From positions 14,289-37,414 of the forward strand of contig DGVL01000153.1 of the NCBI GenBank assembly GCA_002394965.1: 23,126 nucleotides of DNA, read 5' to 3'. This document shows positions 7,915 through 15,493 of this stretch, one piece after another. The stretch comes from Lachnospira sp. UBA4285. Lineage in GTDB: Bacteria; Bacillota; Clostridia; Lachnospirales; Lachnospiraceae. Both the position numbers and the translations under genes were made by a program. The notes beneath the pieces were generated by a model that worked only from the letters and a program-made list of their open reading frames with translations, made no database searches and was not told the DNA's origin. Every line of letters begins with the position of its first letter. Position 1 is the stretch's first letter.

Positions 7915-9126
7915 GTGAAAGCAAAAGCAGTAATAACGTACTTGAGCGGAAGGCTCGTGAGTGCATACTTTCTGGACGGACATTGTATACGAATCAACGC
8001 CCCGGACCCGGACCTTCCGACGGGGTGCATCTATGTCGGGCGCATCGAGCGGGTCGTCCCGCAGCTGGGCTGCTGTTTTATCGAATTTCAAAAAGGAGTC
8101 CGCGGCTATTATTCCCTCAGTGAGAACCGGCACGCCTTCTGGCCGGATCATCCTTCATCAGAAGACCATATCCCGAAGGGCGGAGATCGGATTGTCGTTC
8201 AGGTGAGGCGGCCGGCCATCGCCCCGAAGGAGGCGCTTCTTTCTTCTGAGCTTTCGCTGACCGGATATTATCTGGTCCTCACATCCGGCGATCATTCGGT
8301 GCACTTCTCAAAAAAACTTCGGAAATCCGAACAGGATCCGGATGTGAAGAGTGCCCTGGAGGCGGTGTCAGCGGCCTGCAGCAAGACGGCGGGCATATCC
8401 TGTGGCTTTATCGTGCGCACCAATGCCGCCGGAGCGCCATCAGACAGCATTCTTGCCGAGGCAGAGTGTCTGCGGCACCGTATGGAAGCGATTCTCGCCC
8501 GGGCTGTGAGTGCTCCTGCCTGCACAAAGATCGGCGAAGGTCAGAAGGAATGGGAGAGAGATACAGAACAGCTGCCGAAAGAATGCGATCCGGAACTGAT
8601 CACGGATGTCCCGGAGATCTGCCGTTTCTTTCAGGAGTCTTTCCTTGCCGGAAAAGTCAAGCTCACAGTCTATGAAGATACAACCTATCCACTCAGCAGT
8701 CTGTACCGGCTTGAGACTCTGCGCGACAGGGCACTCGCTCGGATTGTCCGCATGAAAAGCGGAGCCAATCTGTACATTGACAGGACCGAAGCCCTGACTG
8801 CCATCGATGTCAATGCCGCCGCCTCAAGCAGCAGCGGCCCCGCTGTTCCGGAGAAAAAGAAACTCGCGGTGAATCTGGAAGCGGCAGAGGAAGTGGCTAG
8901 GCAGCTCAGACTCCGCAACATAAGCGGAATGATCCTGGTCGACTTTATCAGCATGAGAGAAGAGGACAACAAAGCATGCCTTTTGAAAGTCCTGCGAAAA
9001 GCTGTGCAGTCCGATCCGGTTCCGGTTCAGGTGCTCGATATGACCAGACTCGGACTGGTTGAGATCACAAGAAAAAAAGAGGGCAGAGATATCTATGAGG
9101 CATTCTCCAGAAAGCCGTTATTATAA
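7915..9126 (+). CDS. Ribonuclease E/G family protein, short form
   Basis: The product is 403 residues if it starts at GTG 7915, 8 nt after the hisI stop. The frame stays open back to 7855 inside hisI, but family members begin near the KAKAVITYLSGRLVSAYF segment. The site GGAG at 7897-7900 is rather far away, so the exact start is uncertain. An N-terminal S1-like RNA-binding region (GCIYVGRIERVVPQLGCCFIEF) is followed by the catalytic core. Both metal-binding aspartates are seen, D298 in TAIDVN and D343 in ILVDFISM. MTRLGLVEITRKK marks the end of the core. The protein stops soon after, without the CPxCxG zinc-link or the long scaffold of E. coli RNase E. It should process or decay RNA in the cytoplasm. 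It may be cotranscribed with the his genes. Confidence 0.88.
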   Translation: MKAKAVITYLSGRLVSAYFLDGHCIRINAPDPDLPTGCIYVGRIERVVPQLGCCFIEFQKGVRGYYSLSENRHAFWPDHPSSEDHIPKGGDRIVVQVRRPAIAPKEALLSSELSLTGYYLVLTSGDHSVHFSKKLRKSEQDPDVKSALEAVSAACSKTAGISCGFIVRTNAAGAPSDSILAEAECLRHRMEAILARAVSAPACTKIGEGQKEWERDTEQLPKECDPELITDVPEICRFFQESFLAGKVKLTVYEDTTYPLSSLYRLETLRDRALARIVRMKSGANLYIDRTEALTAIDVNAAASSSSGPAVPEKKKLAVNLEAAEEVARQLRLRNISGMILVDFISMREEDNKACLLKVLRKAVQSDPVPVQVLDMTRLGLVEITRKKEGRDIYEAFSRKPLL

Positions 9127-9610
9127 ATGCGTATACCCGCGCATATCCGCTTTCTTCTGCCGCCACACGGCGGCTCACAGACTGCTCCGCGCGCTCTGCC
9201 GCATACTTCCGCTGCTTTGCGGGGCAGCATATGCGGGAATGCTCGTTTTCAGCCTCATCTGCAGGAGCCGTGCCGTCTTTTTAAAAGAACTTCTGATCCC
9301 GGCATCACTTTTTATCAGTGTCACTCTGCTGCGCAGAAAGCTGGACTTTCCAAGACCATACAGCGTCTATCCTGTCAGGCCGCTTATTTCGAAGGAAAAG
9401 TACGGACAGTCATTCCCGAGCCGCCACGCGGCAAGTGCCTTCATCATTGCCGCCGCCGGATTTTTTCTCTCTGTTCCGCTAGGCGCCGGACTTATGGCTG
9501 TGGCATTCCTTATCTCTCTGAGCCGGCTTCTCGCCGGGGTTCACTTCCTGCGCGATATTCTTGCCGGCTGGGGGCTTGGCGCTGTTTTCGGGATACTGTT
9601 TTTTATATAA
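9095..9610 (+). CDS. PAP2-family membrane phosphatase
   Basis: The product is 171 residues from ATG 9095, which overlaps the end of the RNase gene by 32 nt; AGAGGG at 9078-9083 may serve as the site. A TTG start at 9059 would add 12 residues. The three phosphatase motifs are present: R80 to RP at 87-88 (RRKLDFPRP, with Arg where Lys is usual), SFPSRH at 106-111, and SRLLAGVHFLRD at 143-154 with the catalytic His150 and Asp154. Hydrophobic segments at about 35-56, 63-79, 112-128, 130-146 and 155-171 indicate an integral membrane enzyme. The family dephosphorylates lipids such as undecaprenyl pyrophosphate or phosphatidylglycerol phosphate; which one applies here is unknown. Confidence 0.87.
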   Translation: MRHSPESRYYKCVYPRISAFFCRHTAAHRLLRALCRILPLLCGAAYAGMLVFSLICRSRAVFLKELLIPASLFISVTLLRRKLDFPRPYSVYPVRPLISKEKYGQSFPSRHAASAFIIAAAGFFLSVPLGAGLMAVAFLISLSRLLAGVHFLRDILAGWGLGAVFGILFFI

Positions 9611-9616
9611 TCCCTC

Positions 9617-9646
9617 TTGACAAAAAGAATGGTGTGAGTATATTAT
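9617..9646 (+). promoter_or_regulatory. Promoter of the rplU operon
   Basis: A perfect TTGACA (9617-9622) is followed by an AT-rich -10 region. TATTAT (9641-9646, 18-nt spacer) and TATATT (9639-9644, 16-nt spacer) both fit. It lies in the only gap ahead of rplU and starts the leader described next. Confidence 0.75.
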
Positions 9647-9654
9647 ATTTTCTG

Positions 9655-9722
9655 TGTGCCGCTCGGTGTGGGTTAAGTGCTTGAGAAGCCCCCGAAACCG
9701 GCGAGTATTTATCAGGAGGTGC
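9655..9722 (+). promoter_or_regulatory. Probable L21 leader (structured 5' UTR of rplU)
   Basis: The 5' untranslated region between the promoter and rplU is GC-rich and can fold. CTC and GGT near 9664-9670 can pair with ACC and GAG around 9696-9705, and GTGGG with the CCCCC run at about 9689-9693. Firmicutes rplU genes carry a conserved leader (Rfam family L21 leader) thought to bind L21 for autoregulation. Position and general look fit. I could not run a covariance model, so the exact limits are approximate. Confidence 0.55.
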
Positions 9723-9729
9723 CATCATT

Positions 9730-10038
9730 ATGTACGCAGTTATTGCAACAGGTGGTAAGCAGTACACAGTTTCCGAAGGCGATATCGTCAGAGTTGAAAA
9801 GCTTGGAAAGAACGCCGGTGATTCTGTTACGTTTGACCAGGTTCTTTTCGTTTCCGGCGAGAACGCAAAGGTAGGTAATCCTACCGTTGCAGGCGCTACC
9901 GTTACCGGCAGTGTTGTCGAGGAAGGACGCGGCAAGAAGGTCATCGTTTACCATTTCAAGCCGAAGACCGGCTATGCCAAGAAGAACGGCCACAGGCAGG
10001 CCTACACCGCTGTCAAGATCGAAAAGATCAACGCCTGA
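9730..10038 (+). CDS. rplU: Large-subunit ribosomal protein bL21
   Basis: The product is 102 residues, normal for L21, with CAGGAGGTG upstream of ATG 9730. It starts MYAVIATGGKQYTVSEGD and contains VTGSVVEEGRGKKVIVYHFK and TGYAKKNGHRQAYT, all classic L21 segments that contact 23S rRNA. It is the first gene of the rplU-prp-rpmA cluster. Confidence 0.98.
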   Translation: MYAVIATGGKQYTVSEGDIVRVEKLGKNAGDSVTFDQVLFVSGENAKVGNPTVAGATVTGSVVEEGRGKKVIVYHFKPKTGYAKKNGHRQAYTAVKIEKINA

Positions 10039-10051
10039 GAAGGTTTAACCA

Positions 10052-10381
10052 ATGACGCAGGTGACAATCCGTAAGGACGCCGCAGGCAGAATTACGGGAT
10101 TTTCTGTTGAGGGACACGTGGACTTCCGACTGGAGGGAAACGATGTTCTCTGTGCAGCAGTGTCCACGCTTGTTTCCCATACGATCGGCATGATCTGCGA
10201 ATTCACGGATGATGCCTGTGAAAACACCGTGGATGAAGAAAGGCCGGAGGTAGTATTTAACCTCACGGCCGAATCTCCCAGCAGGGAGAGCCGGGTGGCG
10301 CTAAACAGCTTTGAGTCCAGCATATATGAGCTGGCGGAGGCGCATCCGGACAACATTTCACTGGTTTACGAGGAGGTATAG
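10052..10381 (+). CDS. prp: Ribosomal-processing cysteine protease Prp
   Basis: The product is 109 residues; GAGAAGG (10036-10042) precedes ATG 10052. Prp (formerly YsxB) removes the N-terminal extension of ribosomal protein L27, a step needed for ribosome function in Firmicutes. The catalytic pair is visible as His22 in EGHVDF and Cys34 in DVLCAAVSTL, the same numbering as described for the Staphylococcus aureus enzyme. It sits between its usual neighbours, and its substrate gene starts 2 nt after its stop. Confidence 0.96.
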   Translation: MTQVTIRKDAAGRITGFSVEGHVDFRLEGNDVLCAAVSTLVSHTIGMICEFTDDACENTVDEERPEVVFNLTAESPSRESRVALNSFESSIYELAEAHPDNISLVYEEV

Positions 10382-10383
10382 AG

Positions 10384-10674
10384 ATGTTATTTTTAAACCT
10401 TCAGTTATTCGCGCATAAAAAGGGCGTTGGTTCTACCAAGAACGGCAGAGATTCCGAGTCCAAGAGACTGGGCGCCAAGAGAGCGGACGGACAGTTTGTT
10501 CTCGCAGGCAACATCCTTTACAGACAGCGCGGAACGAAGATTCTTCCGGGCGTCAACGTAGGCCGCGGCGGCGATGACACGCTGTTCGCGCTGGTTGACG
10601 GCACCGTACGTTTCGAGCGCAAGGGCAGAGACAAGAAGCAGGTTTCTGTATACCCGGCAGCTCAGAACGACTGA
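10384..10674 (+). CDS. rpmA: Large-subunit ribosomal protein bL27, with cleavable N-terminal extension
   Basis: The product is 96 residues, with a strong GAGGAGG (10370-10376) ahead of ATG 10384. The body (HKKGVGSTKNGRDSESKRLG, then GTKILPGVNVGRGGDDTLFA) is ordinary L27. The first nine residues, MLFLNLQLF, are the hydrophobic extension that Prp cuts between Phe9 and Ala10, so that mature L27 can reach the peptidyl-transferase centre. The protease is encoded immediately upstream. A terminator follows 29 nt after the stop. Confidence 0.98.
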   Translation: MLFLNLQLFAHKKGVGSTKNGRDSESKRLGAKRADGQFVLAGNILYRQRGTKILPGVNVGRGGDDTLFALVDGTVRFERKGRDKKQVSVYPAAQND

Positions 10675-10703
10675 TCGGTAATTCTGAAAGACTGATTCAC
10701 AGG

Positions 10704-10742
10704 ACTCCGGACCTTCGACGTATCGAAAGGCCGGAGTTTTTT
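10704..10742 (+). terminator. Intrinsic terminator between rpmA and obg
   Basis: ACTCCGG-A-CCTTCGA (from 10704) pairs with TCGAAAGGCCGGAGT (ending 10737) around a CGTA loop, with a small internal irregularity, and runs into T6. The obg ribosome binding site (AGGAGG, 10747-10753) starts only about 5 nt later. No promoter fits in between, so obg must rely on read-through or on a promoter further upstream. Confidence 0.85.
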
Positions 10743-10759
10743 ATTCAGGAGGTGGAATC

Positions 10760-12079
10760 GTGTTCGCCGACAGAGCAAGAATTTACATTAAGTCCGGCAA
10801 GGGCGGGAATGGACATATCAGTTTCCGAAGAGAAAAGTTCGTCCCGGCCGGCGGTCCGGACGGCGGGAACGGCGGAAAAGGCGGCGATATTGTATTTGTC
10901 GTCGACAAGGGAATGAATACGCTGAGTGATTTCCGCTATAATTCCAAATATGTGGCAGAATCCGGGCAGGAGGGCGGCGCAAAGCGCTGCACCGGGAAGT
11001 CCGGCAGGGATCTGATCATCAAGGTCCCGGAGGGAACTGTCATCTATGATGACACCGGTGAGCGCGTGATCGCGGATATGTCCGGCGGTCAGAACCGCCT
11101 GGTACTTCTTCACGGCGGACGTGGCGGCAAGGGCAACATGAACTACGCGACGCCCACCATGCAGGCGCCGCAGTATGCACAGCCCGGGCAGGACGCCCAG
11201 GGCCTCTGGGTGCGTCTTGAACTGAAGTGCATTGCCGACGTGGGACTGGTAGGATACCCCAATGCCGGGAAGTCGACTCTGCTCTCCAGGGTTACAAATG
11301 CCGATCCGAAGATTGCCAGTTATCCGTTCACGACTCTTCAGCCCAATCTGGGTGTCGTCGATCTTCCGGACGGTGCCGGCGGATTCGTCATTGCGGATAT
11401 TCCGGGACTCATCGAGGGGGCATCCGAGGGAGTCGGACTCGGGCACGAATTTCTGCGCCACATCGAGCGCTGCCGCGTCCTGATCCACATGGTTGACACC
11501 GCCGGTTCTGACGGCCGCGATCCGGCAGAAGATATCCGGACAATTAACTCGGAGCTTGCCAGGTATGACACGGCACTTCTTCAAAAGCCGCAGGTCATCG
11601 CCTGCAACAAGACCGATGCCATCATCCTTCAGGAAGGAGAGGAGGATCCGGTTGAAAAAATCCGCCGGGAATTTGAATCGGACACTGTCAGAGTCTTTGC
11701 GATCTCTGCAGTGACCGGAAAAGGCGTCCGGGAGCTGCTGTTTTATGTAAAACATCTCCTTGACACAGCCGCCCCGAGACCTGTGCGCTTTGAGAGTCAG
11801 ATTGAACCGGAGATGCTCTTTGATGACCCGAAGCAGAGCTACACAGTCGAATCATCAAAAAGTGATCCGCATGTCTTCCTGGTATACGGTCCACGCATTG
11901 ACCGCATGCTGGGATATACCAATCTGGATGCCGAGAAGGGTTTCCAGTTTTTCCAGAAATATCTCAGGGAAACCGGGATTCTGGATGAGCTTTCGGCACT
12001 CGGAATTCAGGACGGAGATACGGTGAGAGTGGGATCTGACGGCGACGAAAACGCACTTGCCTTTGACTACTATGAATGA
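10760..12079 (+). CDS. obg: Essential ribosome-assembly GTPase Obg (CgtA)
   Basis: The product is 439 residues from GTG 10760, with AGGAGG 6 nt ahead. The glycine-rich Obg fold fills residues 1 to about 158 (FVPAGGPDGGNGGKGGDIVF). The GTPase domain shows GYPNAGKST (165-173), YPFTTLQPN, DIPG (213-216), NKTD (283-286) and SAVTG (316-320). An OCT domain follows from about 350 to the end. Obg acts in late assembly of the 50S subunit and in growth and stress control. It lies in the usual place downstream of rpmA, followed by yhbY, another assembly factor. Nothing is missing. Confidence 0.98.
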   Translation: MFADRARIYIKSGKGGNGHISFRREKFVPAGGPDGGNGGKGGDIVFVVDKGMNTLSDFRYNSKYVAESGQEGGAKRCTGKSGRDLIIKVPEGTVIYDDTGERVIADMSGGQNRLVLLHGGRGGKGNMNYATPTMQAPQYAQPGQDAQGLWVRLELKCIADVGLVGYPNAGKSTLLSRVTNADPKIASYPFTTLQPNLGVVDLPDGAGGFVIADIPGLIEGASEGVGLGHEFLRHIERCRVLIHMVDTAGSDGRDPAEDIRTINSELARYDTALLQKPQVIACNKTDAIILQEGEEDPVEKIRREFESDTVRVFAISAVTGKGVRELLFYVKHLLDTAAPRPVRFESQIEPEMLFDDPKQSYTVESSKSDPHVFLVYGPRIDRMLGYTNLDAEKGFQFFQKYLRETGILDELSALGIQDGDTVRVGSDGDENALAFDYYE

Positions 12080-12092
12080 TTGAGGAGTTACA

Positions 12093-12386
12093 ATGAACAG
12101 CAGACAGAGAGCATACCTGAAAAGCCTTGCCATGACGATGGATCCCATCTATCAGATCGGTAAAGCCAGTATCACACCGGAATTCACGCAGGCAATCGCC
12201 GACGCACTGAAAGCCAGAGAGCTCATCAAGATCTCTGTGCTGCAGAACTGCGCAGACAATCCTGCAGAGCTCGCAGACACGATCTCAAAGCGCACGCATT
12301 CCCAGATCGTGCAGATCATCGGGAAGAAGATTGTTCTCTACAAGGAGAACCCAGATCCGACAAGGCGCAGGATAAAGCTTCCATGA
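12093..12386 (+). CDS. yhbY: YhbY-type CRM-domain RNA-binding protein (ribosome assembly)
   Basis: The product is 97 residues, with GAGGAG (12082-12087) before ATG 12093. It is a single CRM domain: LTSKQRAYL-like start (NSRQRAYLKSLA), PIYQIGKASITPEFTQAI, LKARELIKISVLQNC and a final IGKKIVLYKENP. YhbY proteins associate with pre-50S particles. Its stop overlaps the nadD start codon (ATGA), so the two are translationally coupled. Confidence 0.94.
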   Translation: MNSRQRAYLKSLAMTMDPIYQIGKASITPEFTQAIADALKARELIKISVLQNCADNPAELADTISKRTHSQIVQIIGKKIVLYKENPDPTRRRIKLP

Positions 12387-13009
12387 ATGAAATGGTAGAA
12401 CGTGTTACTGCCAGGAAGCTCGGAGTACTCGGCGGCTCTTTTAATCCGATTCACTTCGGGCATCTGGAGATGGCCCGTGCCGCGCATGAGCAGTACGGTA
12501 TCCCGGAGATTCTTCTGTGCCCGACGTCTGACACCTATTACAAGAGTGCAGCAGACCTTCTTCCGGCTGCTGACCGCTGCCGGATGGTCCAGGAAGCCAT
12601 CAGGCCGTATCCATATATGAAGCTCAGTACGATCGATATAGAGCGCGGCGGATACACATATACCTGCGATACTATCCGGGATCTGCTGCCATCTGCTGAC
12701 GAGCTCTTCTTCATCGTCGGCGCAGACTCCCTCGCCTACATGGAGACCTGGAAGAACTGCAGATGGTTCCTCCGTCACTGCATTATTCTGGCTGCCGACC
12801 GAAAGGACACGCTGCAAAGTACGGCCCTGCAGCACCGCCAGCTGCTGACGGCACTTTACGGTGCTGACATAAGATCTCTTTCAATCCGGCCTTTTGATCA
12901 CAGTTCAACGGAAATCCGGCAGCGCATCCGGGAAGGCAGAGATGTCTCCGGCCTGGTCCCGCCGGAAGCGCTGTCATATATCAGAGAGAAGGGATTGTAT
13001 CTTGGATAA
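12383..13009 (+). CDS. nadD: Nicotinate-nucleotide adenylyltransferase
   Basis: The product is 208 residues from ATG 12383, overlapping the yhbY stop by 4 nt. NadD transfers AMP from ATP to nicotinate mononucleotide in NAD synthesis. The nucleotidyltransferase signature GVLGGSFNPIHFGHLEMA carries the HxGH motif at 24-27. IERGGYTYTCDTI and FIVGADSLAYMETWKN are typical of NadD, and SSTEIRQRI is the second ATP-binding motif. The yhbY-nadD-yqeK-rsfS order is widespread in Firmicutes. Confidence 0.96.
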   Translation: MNEMVERVTARKLGVLGGSFNPIHFGHLEMARAAHEQYGIPEILLCPTSDTYYKSAADLLPAADRCRMVQEAIRPYPYMKLSTIDIERGGYTYTCDTIRDLLPSADELFFIVGADSLAYMETWKNCRWFLRHCIILAADRKDTLQSTALQHRQLLTALYGADIRSLSIRPFDHSSTEIRQRIREGRDVSGLVPPEALSYIREKGLYLG

Positions 13010-13610
13010 CGTGTATATCGAAGATCTGCGAAAAAAAGTTAAAAAGGCTCTGGCAGTCGACAAAAACCGCTACCGCCACACACTCGGTGTCGCCGACACC
13101 GCCGCGTGTCTTGCCATGCGCTATGGCATTGATGTGCAAAGAGCCTATGTGGCCGGTCTTCTCCACGACTGCGCGAAATGTGTGCCGGACAGTAAGAAGA
13201 TATCCGAGTGTGAGGCCTACGGACTTGCTATCAGCTCGTATGAGCGCATCAGCCCCTATCTTCTTCACGCAAAGCTCGGAGCAGAATATGCAAAACGCAT
13301 CTACGGCATCAATGACCCGGAAATCTGCAGTGCCATAGCCTATCACACAACCGGGAAACCGGCCATGACAAGGCTGGAGGAGATCATTTTTCTGGCTGAT
13401 TACATCGAACCCAGAAGAAATCAGGCTTCCGATCTGCCGAAAGTGCGCAAAATGGCATTTGTCGACATCCGGAGGGCAATTTATACGGTCACAGCGGACA
13501 CACTGGACTATCTGAACAGCATGGGGAAGCCGATCGACCCCATGACAGAGCAGACATACCGCTATTATGCGGGCCTTTATGAAAAAAGCGGAAAGGATCA
13601 GGAATCATGA
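13002..13610 (+). CDS. yqeK: YqeK-family HD-domain hydrolase (probable Ap4A hydrolase)
   Basis: I choose TTG 13002, inside the nadD end, because AGAAGGGA (12986-12993) stands 8 nt ahead; GTG 13011 is possible but too distant. This gives 202 residues. The long frame further upstream is antisense-like shadow of nadD. The HD metal site is visible as His26 in RYRHTLGVADTA, His55-Asp56 in LLHDCAK, and later His residues in LLHAKLGAEYA and IAYHTTGKPAM. Characterised YqeK proteins cut diadenosine tetraphosphate symmetrically. FLADYIEPRR is a family hallmark. The last bases overlap rsfS (ATGA). Confidence 0.92.
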   Translation: MDNVYIEDLRKKVKKALAVDKNRYRHTLGVADTAACLAMRYGIDVQRAYVAGLLHDCAKCVPDSKKISECEAYGLAISSYERISPYLLHAKLGAEYAKRIYGINDPEICSAIAYHTTGKPAMTRLEEIIFLADYIEPRRNQASDLPKVRKMAFVDIRRAIYTVTADTLDYLNSMGKPIDPMTEQTYRYYAGLYEKSGKDQES

Positions 13611-13954
13611 CATCAGAAGAACTGGCGAAGCTGGCAGTCGGCGCACTGGAGGACAAAAAGGCTGAAGATATCCGGGTACTGGATATCCGACGGATATCTA
13701 CCATCGCCGATTATTTCATCATCGCTGACGGCAGCAATATCAACCAGGTGCACGCACTTGCTGACAATGTGGAAGAGGTCCTCGGCCGTGCGCAGGCACC
13801 CGACCCAAGAGTAGAAGGGTATGCATCCGGGAAATGGATCCTTCTCGACTACCGGGATGTGATCATCCATATTTTTGACAGACAGGACAGATTGTTCTAC
13901 GACCTGGAACGAATCTGGAAAGACGGAAAAGCCATTGATCCAAAGGAACTGTGA
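13607..13954 (+). CDS. rsfS: Ribosomal silencing factor RsfS
   Basis: The product is 115 residues from ATG 13607, sharing ATGA with the yqeK stop. RsfS binds L14 on the 50S subunit and blocks subunit joining when nutrients are scarce. Signatures are VLDIRRISTIADYFIIADG, NINQVHALADNV and GYASGKWILLDYRDVIIHIF. It closes the ribosome/NAD block. The next gene is on the other strand. Confidence 0.95.
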   Translation: MTSEELAKLAVGALEDKKAEDIRVLDIRRISTIADYFIIADGSNINQVHALADNVEEVLGRAQAPDPRVEGYASGKWILLDYRDVIIHIFDRQDRLFYDLERIWKDGKAIDPKEL

Positions 13955-14016
13955 CGTTGTCAGCCGGTGCTTTTTCGCAGCAATTCAATAAATATACTCA
14001 GGGAAGCAAACAGAAG

Positions 14017-14054
14017 AGAAGACCGCGGGCATCCGGCTCACGATCTTCTTTTTT
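14017..14054. terminator. Probable bidirectional terminator between rsfS and lexA
   Basis: AGAAGA (14017-14022) can pair with TCTTCT (14044-14049), followed by a T run to 14054 on the plus strand. On the minus strand an A-rich flank and TCTTCTCTTCTG follow. The inner part of the stem pairs poorly. The position between two convergent genes supports the call. Confidence 0.5.
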
Positions 14055-14061
14055 CGAGCTT

Positions 14062-14679
14062 TTATCGGATATCCGTGCGGAACAGACCGACAACCTTTCC
14101 GAGAACCCTGCAGTCTGAAACGATGATAGGATCCATCGCATCGTTCTCCGGCTGGAGGCGGACATGACCTTTTTCCTTATAAAATCGCTTGACCGTTGCG
14201 CCGTCATCAATCAGTGCAACGACGATCTCACCGTTGCGGGCTGTGTTCTGGCGCTCTACGATCAGCCGGTCATTATTAAAGATACCGGCATTGATCATGC
14301 TCTCGCCGCGGACACGCAGAATGAATGTCTCGGCATTGGGGAGCATCTCGGCGGGAATCGGGATGTAATCCGTGATATTCTGCTCGGCAAGAAGCGGCAT
14401 GCCCGCTGCCACCGTTCCGACTTCCGGGACATTGACCATGTCTTTTCGCTGAGCTCCGAACGTATCGTCAAGGATCTCGATCGTCCGGGACTTCGCCGGG
14501 TCGCGCCGGATATACCCGTATTCCTCAAGCTTTTCCAGATGTGCATGGACAGAAGAGGTGGACTTCAGCCCCACAGCCTGGCAGATGTCGCGCACAGACG
14601 GCGGGTATCCTCTCGACAGGATCTCCTGTTTGATAAATTCAAGAATTTCCTCTTGCTTTGCACTCAGTTTTTCCGGCAT
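14062..14679 (-). CDS. lexA: SOS repressor LexA
   Basis: The product is 205 residues. The N-terminal winged helix (about 1-65) contains LEFIKQEILSRGYPPSVRDI and LKSTSSVHAHLEKLEEYGYI. The self-cleavage site is A92-G93 in VAAGMP. The catalytic dyad is Ser127 in RGESMINAGI and Lys164 in ATVKRF. LexA represses DNA-damage genes and cuts itself when RecA filaments form. The gene has its own promoter-like elements and an SOS box upstream, so it is probably autoregulated. It is convergent with rsfS. Confidence 0.97.
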   Translation of the reverse strand: MPEKLSAKQEEILEFIKQEILSRGYPPSVRDICQAVGLKSTSSVHAHLEKLEEYGYIRRDPAKSRTIEILDDTFGAQRKDMVNVPEVGTVAAGMPLLAEQNITDYIPIPAEMLPNAETFILRVRGESMINAGIFNNDRLIVERQNTARNGEIVVALIDDGATVKRFYKEKGHVRLQPENDAMDPIIVSDCRVLGKVVGLFRTDIR

Positions 14680-14711
14680 ATGATACTCCGATCGGGATTA
14701 TTTATAGTGTC

Positions 14712-14740
14712 AGCATACCATCTTCACTGCCGGAAAGCAA
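14712..14740 (-). promoter_or_regulatory. lexA: Candidate lexA promoter
   Basis: On the minus strand TTGCTT (14740-14735) and TATGCT (14717-14712) are separated by exactly 17 nt, about 33 nt before the lexA start codon. The SOS box lies just upstream of this -35. Confidence 0.5.
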
Positions 14741-14747
14741 CAGAAAT

Positions 14748-14761
14748 CGAACATATATTCG
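14748..14761. promoter_or_regulatory. SOS box (DinR/LexA operator)
   Basis: CGAACATATATTCG matches the Bacillus-type LexA operator CGAACRNRYGTTYG at every fixed position except one (A where the second half-site has G). It lies in the 88-nt gap upstream of lexA, 7 nt upstream of the putative -35. Confidence 0.65.
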
Positions 14762-14767
14762 AATCGT

Positions 14768-15379
14768 TCACCGGGAAATGGCTTCTATCATCTGCGCAAT
14801 GAGTTCTATGTTGTCGTCCATTGACATTCTTGCGGAATTCAAGCAGAGATCATAAAGCGAAACATCGCCCAGAAAGTGGTGTGTGTAATTCCGGTAGTAA
14901 GTATCCCGCTGACTGTCCACCTTCGCAACATATTTCTTCAGATCCATGTCGCCGTTTTCATGCAGCTGCCTGGCCCGCTCAAGCCGGAACGGCTGATCGG
15001 CATACAGAAACAGCGAGAAGCACCGCACATCCGCCTCTCTCAGGATGTAATCCGCGCACCTTCCCACAATGATGCACGGCGCAGCGGAAAGATCCATGAT
15101 AACCTGCTTCTGAGCGAGAAAAATTCCGTCATGGGAACTGGAATACGCAGCTGACGTGTTCAGAACGGAATTCAGAAAACGGCCGCCGGCCGACAGCTGC
15201 TCCCCCTCCTGGCGGATGTCCTCCTCCGAATAACCGGATTTCGCGGCTGTCTCAGCGACAAAATCCTTATCATACCACGGGATGTCAAAGCGCGCGGAAA
15301 GTCCCCTTGCAATAGTTCGCCCTCCGGCTCCGTACTGTCTGCTGATTGTGATGACCGGAATATTTGACTGTCTGTTCAT
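14768..15379 (-). CDS. Cytidylate kinase-like protein (Cytidylate_kin2 type)
   Basis: The product is 203 residues from the ATG at 15379-15377 on the minus strand. That start is preceded by a very strong GAGGAGGGGG; the frame runs 47 residues further back but without a site. It begins IPVITISRQYGAGGRTIARGL, a P-loop start typical of the cytidylate-kinase-like family of Clostridia. PWYDKDFVAETAAKSGYSEE and IIVGRCADYIL follow, then the RARQLHENGDMD lid-like region. The family resembles CMP kinase but is distinct from the housekeeping Cmk, and its true substrate is not established. It is upstream of lexA on the same strand with 88 nt between them. Confidence 0.82.
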   Translation of the reverse strand: MNRQSNIPVITISRQYGAGGRTIARGLSARFDIPWYDKDFVAETAAKSGYSEEDIRQEGEQLSAGGRFLNSVLNTSAAYSSSHDGIFLAQKQVIMDLSAAPCIIVGRCADYILREADVRCFSLFLYADQPFRLERARQLHENGDMDLKKYVAKVDSQRDTYYRNYTHHFLGDVSLYDLCLNSARMSMDDNIELIAQMIEAISR

Positions 15380-15493
15380 ATGTTCCCCCTCCTCTTTGAT
15401 CTTTCCGCCTCTGCGAAAAGATTTCAAGGCACAAGTTTCTTTATTTACTGTCATTACTTTAGCAGGAAGCAAAGCGTAATACGAGTCTGTATT

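Noticed and set aside
10745..11755. Minus-strand open frame of 336 codons over obg
   Set aside because: It is antisense to the Obg fold and GTPase domain. No motif supports it.
14164..14802. Plus-strand open frame of 212 codons over lexA
   Set aside because: LexA on the minus strand shows its cleavage site and Ser/Lys dyad. The plus frame has no support.
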